Below are positions 24,866 through 34,640 of a DNA stretch of 64,000 bases, piece after piece (the stretch's first letter is position 1; each line of letters starts with the position of its first letter). A program made the translations under genes and the position numbers. This DNA is from an uncultured Flavobacteriaceae bacterium. GTDB taxonomy: Bacteria > Bacteroidota > Bacteroidia > Flavobacteriales > Flavobacteriaceae. Where the stretch lies: the NCBI GenBank assembly GCA_947502975.1, contig CANNBV010000002.1:873251-937250 (forward strand), in the 5' to 3' direction. The notes below the pieces were generated by a model. The model was not told where the DNA came from and ran no database searches. It saw only the letters and a program-made list of their open reading frames with translations.

Positions 24866-27166
24866 GTGAAAGTCTGTATAGCTGAAAAACCAAGTGTTGC
24901 CCGCGAAATTGCTGCTGTTTTAGGAGCAAGTACAAAGCGCGATGGCTATTTTGAAGGTAATGGTTATGCCGTAACCTATACATTTGGACATTTGTGTACA
25001 CTTAAAGAGCCTGTAGATTACAAACCGTATTGGAAAAGTTGGGATTTAAATAATTTACCAATGCTCCCAGAAAAGTTTGAAGTCAAGGTGTCGGCTAATT
25101 CAGGAATACAAAAGCAGTTTAATATTGTAAAAAGCTTATTTCAAAAAGCTGATGTTATTATAAATTGTGGTGATGCAGGTCAGGAAGGTGAGCTTATTCA
25201 ACGTTGGGTGATGAATGAAGCGAATTATAAAGGAGACGTAAAGCGTTTATGGATTTCGTCATTAACCACAGAGGCTATTAAAGAAGGTTTTGAAAGCTTA
25301 AAGCCAGCTGCTGATTATGATAATTTATACTACGCTGGGTTTTCTAGAGCTATTGGCGATTGGCTCCTTGGTATAAATGCCACGAGATTATATACCGTGA
25401 AGCATGGTGGTTACAAACAAGTACTGTCGGTCGGCCGGGTGCAAACACCAACTTTGGCTATGGTTGTTAACCGATTTAAAGAGATTGAACACTTCAAACC
25501 ACAACCATATTGGGAATTACAAACCTTATATCGAGATACGCTATTTAGCTATGAAGAAGGACGCTTCTTAAAAAAAGAAGATGGCGAGGCACTAGCTAAC
25601 AAAGTAAAAGAAAGTGATTTTGAAATTACATCTATCACCAAAAAGAAAGGCAAGGAATATGCACCAAAACTCTTTGATTTAACAGGTTTACAAGTGTATT
25701 GTAATACTAAATTTGGGTTTTCGGCAGATGAAACCTTAAAAATAGTGCAAGCATTATATGAGCGAAAAGTGGTGACTTATCCCAGAGTAGATACCACTTT
25801 TCTGCCAACTGATATTTATCCCAAGGTTCCTGGTATTCTTAAAAAACTGACTAATTATTCTCAATTAACACAGCCACTTTTAGGGCAAAAAATAAAGAAG
25901 TCCACTAAAGTTTTTAATGACAAAAAGGTGACAGATCACCATGCAATTATTCCTACTGGGATGCAAACGTCACTGCAATACAATCAACAACAAGTATATG
26001 ATATTATTGTAAAACGTTTTATTGCTGTGTTTTATGATGATTGTATTGTGTCTAACACAACAGTTATAGGTAATGCAGCAGAAGTAGCGTTTAAAACCAC
26101 CGGAAAAGAAATTTTGGAAAAAGGGTGGCGTATTGTATTTGAGAATCCAGATAAAAAAGTGAAAGAATCGGGTGTTTTACCGATGTTTGAGAAAGGTGAA
26201 AAAGGGCCGCATGAACCATCGTTTTTAGAAAAAGAGACCAAACCTCCAAATCAATTTACCGAAGCGTCCTTATTGCGAGCTATGGAAACTGCAGGAAAGC
26301 AAGTGGATGATGATGAGTTACGTGATCTAATGAAGGAAAATGGTATTGGTAGACCGTCTACCCGTGCTAACATCATTGAAACACTTTTCAAAAGAAAATA
26401 TATAAAGCGTAATAAAAAGCAAGTATTGCCAACTGAAACAGGAATCCAGTTAATTGATACCATTCAAAACGATTTATTAAAATCTGCTGAACTTACTGGT
26501 AAATGGGAAAAACAGTTGAAAGATATTGAAAAGGGAGATTACAGTGCAGGAGCGTTTATTAAAAATATGAAACGCATGGTTGATGCTTTGGTATACGAAG
26601 TACGAAGCGAAACGAAACGTGCTAATATTTCGCATGCAGTAACGGTAGAGAAAAATGCTTCAAAAGCAAAGTCCAAGGCAGCTGCAGGAATTACTTCAGA
26701 AAACTGTCCGAAATGTAAAAATGGTCAACTCATTAAAGGGAAATCTGCTTATGGATGCTCTAGCTATAAGTCTGGTTGTGATTTTGTAATGCCTTTTAAA
26801 TTTAAAGCTAAGAAAATTTCAGAAAAACAGTTTGTAAGATTACTTCAAAAGGGTTCTACAGTTAATTTAAAGGGGTTTAAGGAAGGCTCCACAACTATTG
26901 AAGGCTTGATACGTTTTGATGATAATTTTCGCCTTAAATTAGAGCCTAAACAAACTGCTGAAAAACCAAAACAAGATGACCTATTATGCCCAAAATGTAA
27001 AACAGGAACCGTAATAAAGGGAAAAACGGCTTACGGATGTTCTAACTATAAATCTGGATGTGATTTTAAAGTTGCTTTTGATGTGGTACGCAGTAAAATA
27101 AATGGACAAACCCCAACGAAGTCTTTGGTCTACGATATATTGAAAACGTCTTGGAGTGAATCATAA
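24866..27166 (+). CDS. topB: DNA topoisomerase III (type IA)
   Basis: The start codon is GTG (KVCIAEKPSVAREIAAVLG follows). The 766-residue product has the Toprim domain with IINCGDAGQEGELIQRW (metal-binding DxD-type acidic site). VLSVGRVQTPTLAMV lies in the gate region. The active-site tyrosine is Tyr305 in VVTYPRVDTTFLP. Two C-terminal zinc-ribbon-like repeats follow: NCPKCKNGQLIKGKSAYGCSSY and LCPKCKTGTVIKGKTAYGCSNY. The enzyme nicks and passes single strands to decatenate DNA. The pseudouridine synthase gene overlaps its end by 11 bp. Chromosomal topB is ordinary in Flavobacteriaceae; no plasmid or integrative-element genes accompany it. Confidence 0.95.
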   Translation: MKVCIAEKPSVAREIAAVLGASTKRDGYFEGNGYAVTYTFGHLCTLKEPVDYKPYWKSWDLNNLPMLPEKFEVKVSANSGIQKQFNIVKSLFQKADVIINCGDAGQEGELIQRWVMNEANYKGDVKRLWISSLTTEAIKEGFESLKPAADYDNLYYAGFSRAIGDWLLGINATRLYTVKHGGYKQVLSVGRVQTPTLAMVVNRFKEIEHFKPQPYWELQTLYRDTLFSYEEGRFLKKEDGEALANKVKESDFEITSITKKKGKEYAPKLFDLTGLQVYCNTKFGFSADETLKIVQALYERKVVTYPRVDTTFLPTDIYPKVPGILKKLTNYSQLTQPLLGQKIKKSTKVFNDKKVTDHHAIIPTGMQTSLQYNQQQVYDIIVKRFIAVFYDDCIVSNTTVIGNAAEVAFKTTGKEILEKGWRIVFENPDKKVKESGVLPMFEKGEKGPHEPSFLEKETKPPNQFTEASLLRAMETAGKQVDDDELRDLMKENGIGRPSTRANIIETLFKRKYIKRNKKQVLPTETGIQLIDTIQNDLLKSAELTGKWEKQLKDIEKGDYSAGAFIKNMKRMVDALVYEVRSETKRANISHAVTVEKNASKAKSKAAAGITSENCPKCKNGQLIKGKSAYGCSSYKSGCDFVMPFKFKAKKISEKQFVRLLQKGSTVNLKGFKEGSTTIEGLIRFDDNFRLKLEPKQTAEKPKQDDLLCPKCKTGTVIKGKTAYGCSNYKSGCDFKVAFDVVRSKINGQTPTKSLVYDILKTSWSES

Positions 27167-27731
27167 ACACTTTATTATTTACAAGCCTTACGGGTATTTA
27201 AGTCAGTTTACAAGCAATGACTCCAAACAACAATCGAAACGATTTCTGGGTGAACTTCATGATTTTCCTGAAGGTATGATGTCTATTGGGAGATTAGACG
27301 AAAAGTCGGAAGGTTTATTGTTGTTAACTACAGATGGCAAAATGAGCGATTTTATCAACAGCCGAAAAGTAGACAAAGAATACTATGCTTTGGTGGATGG
27401 TGATATTCCGGAAGACGCTGTTTTACAACTTAAAGATGGTGTAGTGATTGGATTTGATGGTAAAAAATACAGAACAAAACCTTGTAAAGTGCATAAATTA
27501 AAAACTAAACCTAAACTTCCAGAACGCTCAAAAAAAATAAGAGATGCACGCCATGGTCCAGTATCTTGGGTGTCTATTACTTTGAATGAAGGGAAGTTTA
27601 GGCAGGTACGTAAAATGACATCGGCTGTTGGTTATCCAACCTTGCGCTTAGTGAGGGTTAGGGTAGGAGCTATTCAATTAAACGCCATGCAGCCTGGTAA
27701 TGTTATTGCTGTTGATGTGTTTAATATTTAG
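27156..27731 (+). CDS. RsuA/RluE-family pseudouridine synthase
   Basis: The 191-residue product starts at a GTG that overlaps the topB stop region. FIIYKPYGYLSQFTS is the family opening. The catalytic aspartate sits in MSIGRLDEKSEGLLLLTTDG, with KEYYALVDG and GKFRQVRKMTSAVGYPTLRLVRVRVG downstream. There is no N-terminal S4 domain, which resembles RluE, the 23S rRNA U2457 enzyme; the exact target is inferred only. It is translationally coupled with topB. Confidence 0.92.
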   Translation: MNHKHFIIYKPYGYLSQFTSNDSKQQSKRFLGELHDFPEGMMSIGRLDEKSEGLLLLTTDGKMSDFINSRKVDKEYYALVDGDIPEDAVLQLKDGVVIGFDGKKYRTKPCKVHKLKTKPKLPERSKKIRDARHGPVSWVSITLNEGKFRQVRKMTSAVGYPTLRLVRVRVGAIQLNAMQPGNVIAVDVFNI

Positions 27732-27758
27732 TAAAATTTAAAAACAATATGCCTGAAC

Positions 27759-27876
27759 TGCGTTAGGGATTATAGTGGCATCCTTTTTGGTATTGGTGGC
27801 TGAGGTTGTCGAAGCCATAATGGCAAAAAGATATAACGGAAAGCCCGACCCGACCATAGGAGGGTAACGCCCAAAT
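27759..27876 (-). repeat. Dispersed flavobacterial repeat, copy 3 (inverted)
   Basis: On the plus strand it opens with TGCGTTAGGGATT and GGCATCCTTTTT, then AAAAAGATATAACGGAAAGC, CCGACCC, and GGGTAACGCCCAAAT. It is the reverse orientation of copies 2 and 4, with a GGCTGAGGTTGTCGAAGCC hairpin in the middle. It lies between convergent genes. Confidence 0.8.
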
Positions 27877-27881
27877 AAAAT

Positions 27882-28523
27882 TTATTCTTCGAGGTTTTTG
27901 AGTTCCTTGTAATTATGATTTAGACGTTTAAGAAGTATACCATAAATTAACCAATAGAACAGTACTAAAACACCAATAGCTATAGCAAGCATTACAATAA
28001 TTGTAATTATAAAAATGGTATAAACCATCATCTCATCACCATTTGCTGTGGCTTGCTGTATTTTTTCAATGAGTTCTGGATCGTGATTAATAGCATAATA
28101 TGTACCAAGAATTGCACCAAAGACAATGGAGGCTAAATTGAATATTACATAGTAACGTACTGTTTTTCTTGTTTTTAAGATGTTCTCCATTAATACTTTA
28201 GCATTATCTGTAGAGGAGATGTTTTTGTAATTTCTATAGAACAAGTAGAAGAAATAGAAAATCACAGCATAACTAACAATTGAAATAGGGATTAAAATGG
28301 CGTCTAAATCAAGTGCCTCCATTTTTCCAGAAAAAGAGGTGCCTTTAAGAAGAAAGGCGATGCCAAACCAGAATACGAATTCCAATAGGCTGATAATAAA
28401 TATCCATTTTACAATAGAAGATGATTTTTTAAGTATCATCTTGTAAATTTCGTCGTACGAAAGTTTTGGGTACTTGCTTTCGCTTTTTTCCCAGTCTTTC
28501 TTTAATAGGTCTAATCCATCCAT
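27882..28523 (-). CDS. Membrane protein cotranscribed with an ECF sigma factor
   Basis: The 213-residue product has a soluble N-terminus (LLKKDWEKSESKYPKLSYDEIYKMILKKSSSIVKW) and four transmembrane helices. Visible ones are IFIISLLEFVFWFGIAFL, ILIPISIVSYAVIFYFFYLF, YYVIFNLASIVFGAILGTYY and TIFIITIIVMLAIAIGVLVLFYWLI. It starts 3 bp after the sigma factor gene, so it may act as its membrane-bound regulator (inference). Homologues are sometimes labelled carotene oxygenase, which the sequence does not support: there is no metal-binding His set. Function unknown. Confidence 0.75.
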   Translation of the reverse strand: MDGLDLLKKDWEKSESKYPKLSYDEIYKMILKKSSSIVKWIFIISLLEFVFWFGIAFLLKGTSFSGKMEALDLDAILIPISIVSYAVIFYFFYLFYRNYKNISSTDNAKVLMENILKTRKTVRYYVIFNLASIVFGAILGTYYAINHDPELIEKIQQATANGDEMMVYTIFIITIIVMLAIAIGVLVLFYWLIYGILLKRLNHNYKELKNLEE

Positions 28524-28526
28524 ATG

Positions 28527-29021
28527 TTACGGATTTAATATGTTTCTTAGTTTAGTTTTCGTTCTGTTCATTTTCACTCGCGCATTTACTTCGCTAATAC
28601 CAAGTGTTTCACTTATTTCTCTATAATCTTTGTCTTCTAAATACAAGAAAACAAGTGCTTTTTCAATATCGTTTAGCTTATGTATTGCTTTGTACAATAA
28701 TTTTAACTGTTCCTCTTCTGTATCATCATATTCCTCTGCTTTTATTTTAAAAGATACACCTTCAAAATCTTGTGTGTTTATCCTACGCTTTGATTTTCTG
28801 TAAAGTGTAATTGCAGTATTTAATCCTACTCTATACATCCATGTGCTAAACTTTGCATCACCACGAAATTTTGGATATGCCTTCCAAAGTTGTATGGTTA
28901 TTTCCTGAAACAAATCATTGTGAGCGTCGTAATTATTAGTGTATAATCTACATACTTTATGTATGATGTTTTGATGTTTTTCTAACAATTCAACAAAGCT
29001 ATGTTCTAATTCTGTGTTCAA
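28527..29021 (-). CDS. ECF-type RNA polymerase sigma factor
   Basis: The 164-residue product has region 2 (LFQEITIQLWKAYPKFRGDAKFSTWMYRVGLNTAITLYRKSKRR) and region 4 (LNDIEKALVFLYLEDKDYREISETLGISEVNARVKMNRTKTKLRNIL). These are textbook ECF motifs. The following membrane protein gene begins 3 bp later. It is a different subgroup from the sigma factor at 2173, which has a longer spacer and divergent region 4. Confidence 0.93.
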   Translation of the reverse strand: MNTELEHSFVELLEKHQNIIHKVCRLYTNNYDAHNDLFQEITIQLWKAYPKFRGDAKFSTWMYRVGLNTAITLYRKSKRRINTQDFEGVSFKIKAEEYDDTEEEQLKLLYKAIHKLNDIEKALVFLYLEDKDYREISETLGISEVNARVKMNRTKTKLRNILNP

Positions 29022-29525
29022 AAATTTTGATGGTTTAGTTGTATAATAAGTAGCTTTTAGTTTTTAAATGTTACATTAAAAATGATTTTTTTTCAGAATT
29101 ATTTAACGAAGCGCTATGAGTTTTAAGGAAAATAAATGCTTTTTTTTATTAAAATCTTATAGTTAGACTAAAAGTTTATTTAATTCGGTTAAAATTATTG
29201 ATTTTTAGGTTTTTAACATGTAAGTATAGATAAAATCTATTGGTAGGTTTTGGATAATTTTTATAGATTTTTTTCGAAGAACTTATGCTAATATATAAAA
29301 AAAATAATAGTTGTGATTTTTAGATGTATCACTTCTAATTTAAAAGCTATTCTTATTTTTTTGAATTTTAAAAAGTGATGAATTTTAACTTTGATGAAAG
29401 CATTAAATGATTTAGAATTATAGTTTTTAGAATAGCATGTTTTTAATTTATTTAATATAGCTTCTTTTAAAATTTGATAATAGTTTTTAGAGTGATTTAT
29501 GAAAATACAATTCGTCTTTAAAAAA
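29022..29525. other. Long AT-rich intergenic region
   Basis: About 500 bp of extremely AT-rich DNA with several near-identical phrases such as AATAGTTTTTAGA (two close copies at about 29421 and 29477). No ORF or RNA gene is recognised. It separates divergent genes and likely holds the ECF sigma promoter. Confidence 0.45.
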
Positions 29526-29577
29526 TTACAGTTCGGTAATTGTTAGTTTTAAATGGTAAAGTTCTGTCGCAATTTTG
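29526..29577 (+). promoter_or_regulatory. 52-bp promoter module, copy B (upstream of TonB receptor)
   Basis: Opens with TTACAGTTCGGTA, has AAATG at positions 26-30 and GTAAAG at 31-36, and ends with CAATTTTG with the final G at position 52. The start codon is 31 bp downstream. ACAGTTCGG fits the LytTR-domain binding consensus [TA][AC][CA]GTTN[AG][TG]. Confidence 0.65.
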
Positions 29578-29607
29578 TGTTAACGAAAAATGTATAAATT
29601 TTAAATT

Positions 29608-31761
29608 ATGAAAACTTTACTAACCATTTTAATCACATTTATAATTATCCAAATGCAGGCACAAACCACGATTAGTGGTATAGTTACGAATGTAAAAAAA
29701 GAGCCTATTATTGGAGCAAATGTGTATTTAGAAGGCACCTATGATGGTGGTACAACTGATGAGTATGGTAAGTTTTCATTTTCAACATCTGAAACTGGTT
29801 CTCAAACTCTAATAGTTTCGTTTTTATCCTATGAAACATTTACGATGTTAGGAGATATATCTTATATGAAAGATTTGGAAATTAAGTTGAAAGATGATGT
29901 AAACACGTTAGATGCAGTAGTATTATCTGCTGGTACATTTTCAGCAGGCGATAATAGTAAGGTAAATGTATTAAAACCTTTAGATGTGGTAACGACGGCG
30001 AGTGCATTGGGTGATTTTGTAGGTGCTTTACAAACCTTGCCTGGAACGACAACAGTAGCAGAAGATGGCCGCTTATTTGTACGTGGTGGTGATGCAAACG
30101 AAACACAAATTTTTATTGACGGTATTCGTGTGTTTACACCGTATACACCAACAACCAATAATGCACCAACTCGAGGGCGTTATTCACCGTTTTTATTTGA
30201 CGGTATTACATTTTCTACTGGAGGGTATTCTGCAGAGTATGGTCAAGCATTATCAAGTGTGTTGTTATTAAATACAGTTGATGAACCAGATCAAGAAAAA
30301 ACAGATATTGGCATCATGAGTGTTGGCGCAACTCTTGGAAATACCCAAAAATGGGAGAAAAGTTCTGTGAGTGTTAATGTCTCTTATGTAAATCTTGCGC
30401 CTTATAATGCTATTTTTCCAAATAGAAATAATTTTATCAAGCCTTTTGAAACGGCTTCTGGCGAAGCGGTTTATAGAAGGAAAACGAATTCTGGATTATT
30501 TAAACTTTATGGCGCTTTTGATACGAGTAGTTTCGAATTGACACAAGAAGATATCAATTCACCTGACGGGCAGTATATCAAATTAAATAACAATAATTTC
30601 TATTTGAACGGGTCTTATTCGGGTGTATTAAGCGACACATGGAGCATGCAAACAGGCTTTAGTTTTACTAACGCTAAGAACAAAATAAACTTGGGGGATA
30701 GAGCTATTAGAGATACTGAAAAGTCCCTACATTCTAAATTGAAATTCAAGAACCGAATTAGTAACCGATTTAAATTATATTTTGGAGCAGAATATTTTAA
30801 AACTGATTTTGAGGAGCAATACAACGATGATTTTGTGGATAATGCTACCTATGGTTTTGATAATGATATTGCTGCTGCATTTGTTGAAGCTGATATCTTT
30901 TTATCTAAAGACTTAGCCTTTAAAACAGGGTTAAGAGCAGAGTATAGTGAATTGTTTGATGATTTTACTTTAGCGCCAAGAGCTACGATGGCGTATAAAA
31001 TATCGGATAAAAGTCAGTTGTCTTTAGCATATGGTGACTTTTATCAGAATCCGACCAGTAATGTGTTGAAATTCAATCAAGATTTTGAACCAGCTAATGC
31101 TAAACATTATATTTTGAACTATCAATTCAATGCAGATAGAAAAATATTTAGAGCAGAAGCATATTATAAGGATTATAGCAACTTAGAAAAATTTGATGGT
31201 GATTTTCCAAGTTTTGATAGTAATTTTAGCAGTAATGGTTCAGGTTTTGCAAAGGGTATAGATTTTTTCTGGAGAGATAGTAAAAGCATAAAAAATGTAG
31301 ATTACTGGTTAAGCTATTCGTTTTTAGATACTAAGCGAGATTATAGAAACTTCCCAGAACAAGCTCAGCCCAATTTTGCAAATACACATAATTTCTCAGC
31401 CGTTGCCAAGTATTGGATAGACGATTGGAAAAGTCAGGTTGGATTTAGTTATGGATTTGCTTCAGGAAGAACATTTACCAACCCTAATAAGCCTGGGTTT
31501 TTAAACGAAAAAACAAAAGCATTTAATAGCTTGAGTGTGAATTGGGCATATTTAATAAGTCCGCAAAAAATATTATACGCCTCAGTAAACAATGTATTAG
31601 GATTTAAAAATGTGAATGGTTATCAATATGCCAATACACCAGATGTGAATGGCAATTTTAATCGTCGTGCCTTGCGTCCAGCTTTAGATCAATTCTTTTT
31701 TGTGGGCTTCTTTTGGACAATTAGTGAGGACAAGAAGAGTAATCAGTTAGATAATTTGTAG
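29608..31761 (+). CDS. TonB-dependent outer membrane receptor with carboxypeptidase-like N-domain
   Basis: The 717-residue product has a signal peptide (MKTLLTILITFIIIQMQAQ). Next is a CarboxypepD_reg-like domain (about 22-100, ISGIVTNVKKEPIIGANVYL, TDEYGKFSFSTSETGSQ). A plug domain carries GRLFVRGGDANETQIFIDGI and GGYSAEYGQALSSVLLL, and a 22-stranded-type barrel ends in an aromatic (LDQFFFVGFFWT then a short tail). It imports an unknown ligand, energised by TonB. No SusD-like partner is adjacent, so it is not a SusCD glycan transporter. Its promoter shares the module of two DUF2141 genes. Confidence 0.9.
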   Translation: MKTLLTILITFIIIQMQAQTTISGIVTNVKKEPIIGANVYLEGTYDGGTTDEYGKFSFSTSETGSQTLIVSFLSYETFTMLGDISYMKDLEIKLKDDVNTLDAVVLSAGTFSAGDNSKVNVLKPLDVVTTASALGDFVGALQTLPGTTTVAEDGRLFVRGGDANETQIFIDGIRVFTPYTPTTNNAPTRGRYSPFLFDGITFSTGGYSAEYGQALSSVLLLNTVDEPDQEKTDIGIMSVGATLGNTQKWEKSSVSVNVSYVNLAPYNAIFPNRNNFIKPFETASGEAVYRRKTNSGLFKLYGAFDTSSFELTQEDINSPDGQYIKLNNNNFYLNGSYSGVLSDTWSMQTGFSFTNAKNKINLGDRAIRDTEKSLHSKLKFKNRISNRFKLYFGAEYFKTDFEEQYNDDFVDNATYGFDNDIAAAFVEADIFLSKDLAFKTGLRAEYSELFDDFTLAPRATMAYKISDKSQLSLAYGDFYQNPTSNVLKFNQDFEPANAKHYILNYQFNADRKIFRAEAYYKDYSNLEKFDGDFPSFDSNFSSNGSGFAKGIDFFWRDSKSIKNVDYWLSYSFLDTKRDYRNFPEQAQPNFANTHNFSAVAKYWIDDWKSQVGFSYGFASGRTFTNPNKPGFLNEKTKAFNSLSVNWAYLISPQKILYASVNNVLGFKNVNGYQYANTPDVNGNFNRRALRPALDQFFFVGFFWTISEDKKSNQLDNL

Positions 31762-31787
31762 ACTTAGTTAATGGTTTTATGTATGGG

Positions 31788-31840
31788 AATAACAATTAAA
31801 TACCAAATAGAAGGTTTAGTATTTAATTGTTATTTTTATT
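31788..31840. terminator. Strong bidirectional terminator between convergent genes
   Basis: AATAACAATTAAATAC and GTATTTAATTGTTATT form a perfect 16-bp stem around a 15-nt loop, followed by TTTATT. It lies 26 bp after the TonB receptor stop and just before the esterase stop. Confidence 0.85.
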
Positions 31841-31862
31841 TAATTACGATAAGCAGTTTAAC

Positions 31863-33365
31863 TTAAGGTTTATAGCAAAATCGATCAAATGGTAATCGGC
31901 CTGGTTTTTCACCTGGAGCTTTAAATAATAGATTAATTTCTGCCTTTCCATTAAATTGAAAGTATTCATATTTCACAGGGTGAAGCCCTTTTTCTAAATA
32001 TAAAACCGTTGATTTATCATCAAAGGCGGCATGTCTCCAATCGTTATTGATCATCAACTTATCATGAATGTAAAACTTTAGCCCATCGCTAGATTTTACA
32101 GCAAAATAATGATAACCACTTTCTTTGGCTTCAAAAAAACCATTATAAACACAAGCAAATTCTTGTTTTTTTGGAAAGGATTTCAATTGAAAGTTTTTAG
32201 AAACTGTTCCAGCTTTAATAGCATTTAAAGTGTCAAATTTGGGAAGTTTTTCAAATACACCCTCATAATATTTATATTGTAAACCTGAAATATATTTTTT
32301 AGTCTTTTTAATGCCTTTTAGTTTCTTTCCTTCAACAAATTGTCCGCTATTGGCTGGAAGCACATTAGCTCTTTTAGAAGGAATTTTAATTTTTACAGTA
32401 CTTGGTTTAGAAATAAGTATTGAGTCTTTAAATAACTCTGATTCAAAATTTGGCTCACTACCATCAATCGTATATCTTAATTTGTCATGTGTTTGCATTG
32501 TATATATTGATAGTGGAATTCCTGAAATTAGTTCGCCATTATTTGGTATAAACTTTATAGATTTGTTCCTGTAATCTTCTGCAATAAATTTTATACCATC
32601 ATAATTTAGTTTATAGACAACACTGTTATGACTTTCGTCTTCATACGCTACGATCTTCCAGTCTAATGACGGATCTGCATATTTTTTTAATGCAGTTTCC
32701 ATAGCTTCAATTCCCATACCTTTATAAGCGCTACCTTTGCGACCGCCAATAAATAATACCTTGCCTTTTATATTTGGTAATTTTTCCTCTGCCATTTTAA
32801 CCATTAATTGGTCATCATACCAAAAAGAAGGATCGCCCACTAAATAAGAATCAAAATATTCTGGTGCTTTTAAAAGCGCATGCATTACACATAGTCCTCC
32901 ATAAGAATGGCCTGCAAATGCATTGTGCCCAGAGGTTTTGTATTTAGACTCCACAAAAGGTTTAACTTCTTTACCTATAAAGTCTATAAAATTTTCAGCA
33001 TTTCCCCCATCGTGTTGCCTTTGGGTTTTTGTGGGTGTCATATCAGACGCTCTATTTGGGCTTACAACACCAACTAAAATAGTTCTAGGAGCCATTGTAT
33101 TGTTTTGCATGAAATCAAGTAAAGACTTTCTTAACTCCATATTCCATTTTGGATCTAGCATATACTGCACGTCATACTTAGTCCATTCATTATAGCCTTT
33201 TGGTAATGCAATTTGTATCTCGCGATCTCCTTCCATATATTCAGAAGTAATAGTGAAAGATTCGCCAGGCATATTTTGTGCGACTAAATTAACGGAGACT
33301 AAAGAGACGCAAATAATTAATAATTGTAATGTGTGTTTTTTGATTTTGATTGATGCTTTTTTCAT
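31863..33365 (-). CDS. Secreted esterase with chitobiase-like and PA14 domains
   Basis: The 500-residue product has a signal peptide (LQLLIICVSLVSVNLVAQ). An esterase-D-like alpha/beta hydrolase domain (about 35-270) carries the nucleophile Ser154 in AGHSYGGLCVMHAL, and ESHNSVVY supplies the histidine. A Fn3-assoc/chitobiase-like segment follows (about 290-345, LRYTIDGSEPNFESELFKDS). A C-terminal PA14 domain ends the protein (about 355-500, KYYEGVFEKLPKF, GYHYFAVKSSDGLKFYIHDKLMIN). It likely hydrolyses esters on a carbohydrate or siderophore-like substrate; PA14 suggests glycan binding. Being next to a TonB receptor, it may process the same ligand (inference). Confidence 0.88.
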   Translation of the reverse strand: MKKASIKIKKHTLQLLIICVSLVSVNLVAQNMPGESFTITSEYMEGDREIQIALPKGYNEWTKYDVQYMLDPKWNMELRKSLLDFMQNNTMAPRTILVGVVSPNRASDMTPTKTQRQHDGGNAENFIDFIGKEVKPFVESKYKTSGHNAFAGHSYGGLCVMHALLKAPEYFDSYLVGDPSFWYDDQLMVKMAEEKLPNIKGKVLFIGGRKGSAYKGMGIEAMETALKKYADPSLDWKIVAYEDESHNSVVYKLNYDGIKFIAEDYRNKSIKFIPNNGELISGIPLSIYTMQTHDKLRYTIDGSEPNFESELFKDSILISKPSTVKIKIPSKRANVLPANSGQFVEGKKLKGIKKTKKYISGLQYKYYEGVFEKLPKFDTLNAIKAGTVSKNFQLKSFPKKQEFACVYNGFFEAKESGYHYFAVKSSDGLKFYIHDKLMINNDWRHAAFDDKSTVLYLEKGLHPVKYEYFQFNGKAEINLLFKAPGEKPGRLPFDRFCYKP

Positions 33366-33587
33366 AATAAGAGATGAATAGTTATTTATTAAGAGTGTAC
33401 AATATAATAATCATGCCGTAAAATAAATTACTTATAATCAATAAGTTATGTTTTATTGAATTTATGTGTTGTTCGGAATTGATACACAAGTGTACGATTA
33501 CGTTACATCTGAAAATAATGAGACGACTTGATTTTTAAAATGTTACAATATGTAATATGAAGTTTTTGTAAGTAAAAAGTGGACAAA

Positions 33588-34364
33588 TTATTTATTCCGT
33601 CTTCCGCTACGTCTATTTTCCTTATTTTTAATATAGATATGTTTATATCTAGTATTATTGGGAGCATTACGTTCTTCAACTTCAAACTCACCTATAGATT
33701 TTATTAAAGGTGTTAATTTTTGAAAACCATAGTTCCTAGAATCAAAATTAGGACGCTTTTTTTGTATCAAGCTACCAATATCTCCGAGAAATGCCCAGCC
33801 ATCTTCATCTGATAAATCTTCTATAGAAGACCTGATTAAATGTATTTCTTTTCTAGTAATCTTATCAACTGAAGGCTTTTTGCTAGTTTTTGCATCATCA
33901 TCTTCATCATCATTATCTGTCTTTTCGTTGTCTCTACTTTTCAGGATTTCAATATAAATAAACTTATCGCAGGCTACGATAAATGGGTTTGGTGTTTTCT
34001 TTTCGCCGATACCAATCACTTGCATGCGGGCTTCTCTTAATCGTGTAGCTAAACGTGTAAAATCACTATCACTAGAAACCAAACAAAATCCTTCAACTTT
34101 ATTAGAGTACAAGATATCCATGGCATCAATTATCATAGCAGAGTCTGTGGCATTTTTACCCACTGTGTAACCATATTGCTGTATTGGAGTAATGGCATTT
34201 TCTAATAATACTTTTTTCCATTTACTCAAATGAGGTTTGGTCCAATCCCCATAAATACGCTTTATGGTAGGGTTACCATATTTTGCAATCTCTTCCATCA
34301 TCTCTTTTACATTTCCCGCAGGAATATTATCTCCATCAATTAAAACAGCAAGGTTGATATTCAT
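33588..34364 (-). CDS. NYN-domain (LabA/PIN-like) nuclease with OST-HTH/LOTUS domain
   Basis: The 258-residue product has an N-terminal NYN domain (LAVLIDGDNIPAG, KNATDSAMIIDAMDILYS, GFCLVSSDSDFTRLATRLREA) with conserved acidic residues Asp10, Asp12 and Asp99-type positions for metal binding. An acidic linker (KTDNDDEDDDAKTSKK) leads to a C-terminal LOTUS-like winged helix (KEIHLIRSSIEDLSDEDGWAFLGDIGSLIQK). The ending is basic (NRRSGRRNK). It is probably an RNase or RNA-binding protein. It is a standalone gene with divergent tonB. Confidence 0.92.
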   Translation of the reverse strand: MNINLAVLIDGDNIPAGNVKEMMEEIAKYGNPTIKRIYGDWTKPHLSKWKKVLLENAITPIQQYGYTVGKNATDSAMIIDAMDILYSNKVEGFCLVSSDSDFTRLATRLREARMQVIGIGEKKTPNPFIVACDKFIYIEILKSRDNEKTDNDDEDDDAKTSKKPSVDKITRKEIHLIRSSIEDLSDEDGWAFLGDIGSLIQKKRPNFDSRNYGFQKLTPLIKSIGEFEVEERNAPNNTRYKHIYIKNKENRRSGRRNK

Positions 34365-34640
34365 AATAGGTGTTTAAATTATGCATCTAAGTTACTGGAT
34401 AGTTAAACCAGAACCAAACCTATCAGAGAATTGTTTTTGTGATGTTATAAATGATGAAATAATCATTTGTAGCGCTTTTTTGTTTGAATATTATTATAAA
34501 TTTTGAGTTATTTTGAGAATATGACAAATGTCATAAATAATATTTGACGTTCTGTTTAATTTTATGGTATCAAATTGAAGGTTGAAAATGGAATCGTTAA
34601 GATTTCTTTTTGAGAGTTACAAACAATAAAACTGATAAGC

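Noticed and set aside
27882-28523. Carotene oxygenase label for the sigma-linked membrane protein
   Set aside because: There are four membrane helices and no iron-binding histidine pattern.
29862-30271. Several 68-98-codon frames within the TonB receptor gene
   Set aside because: They are shadows of the receptor frame, which has complete domain structure.
33471-33483. GTTCGGAATT as a fourth copy of the 52-bp module
   Set aside because: It lacks the TTACA start, the GGTA end and a TTTG at the fixed distance.
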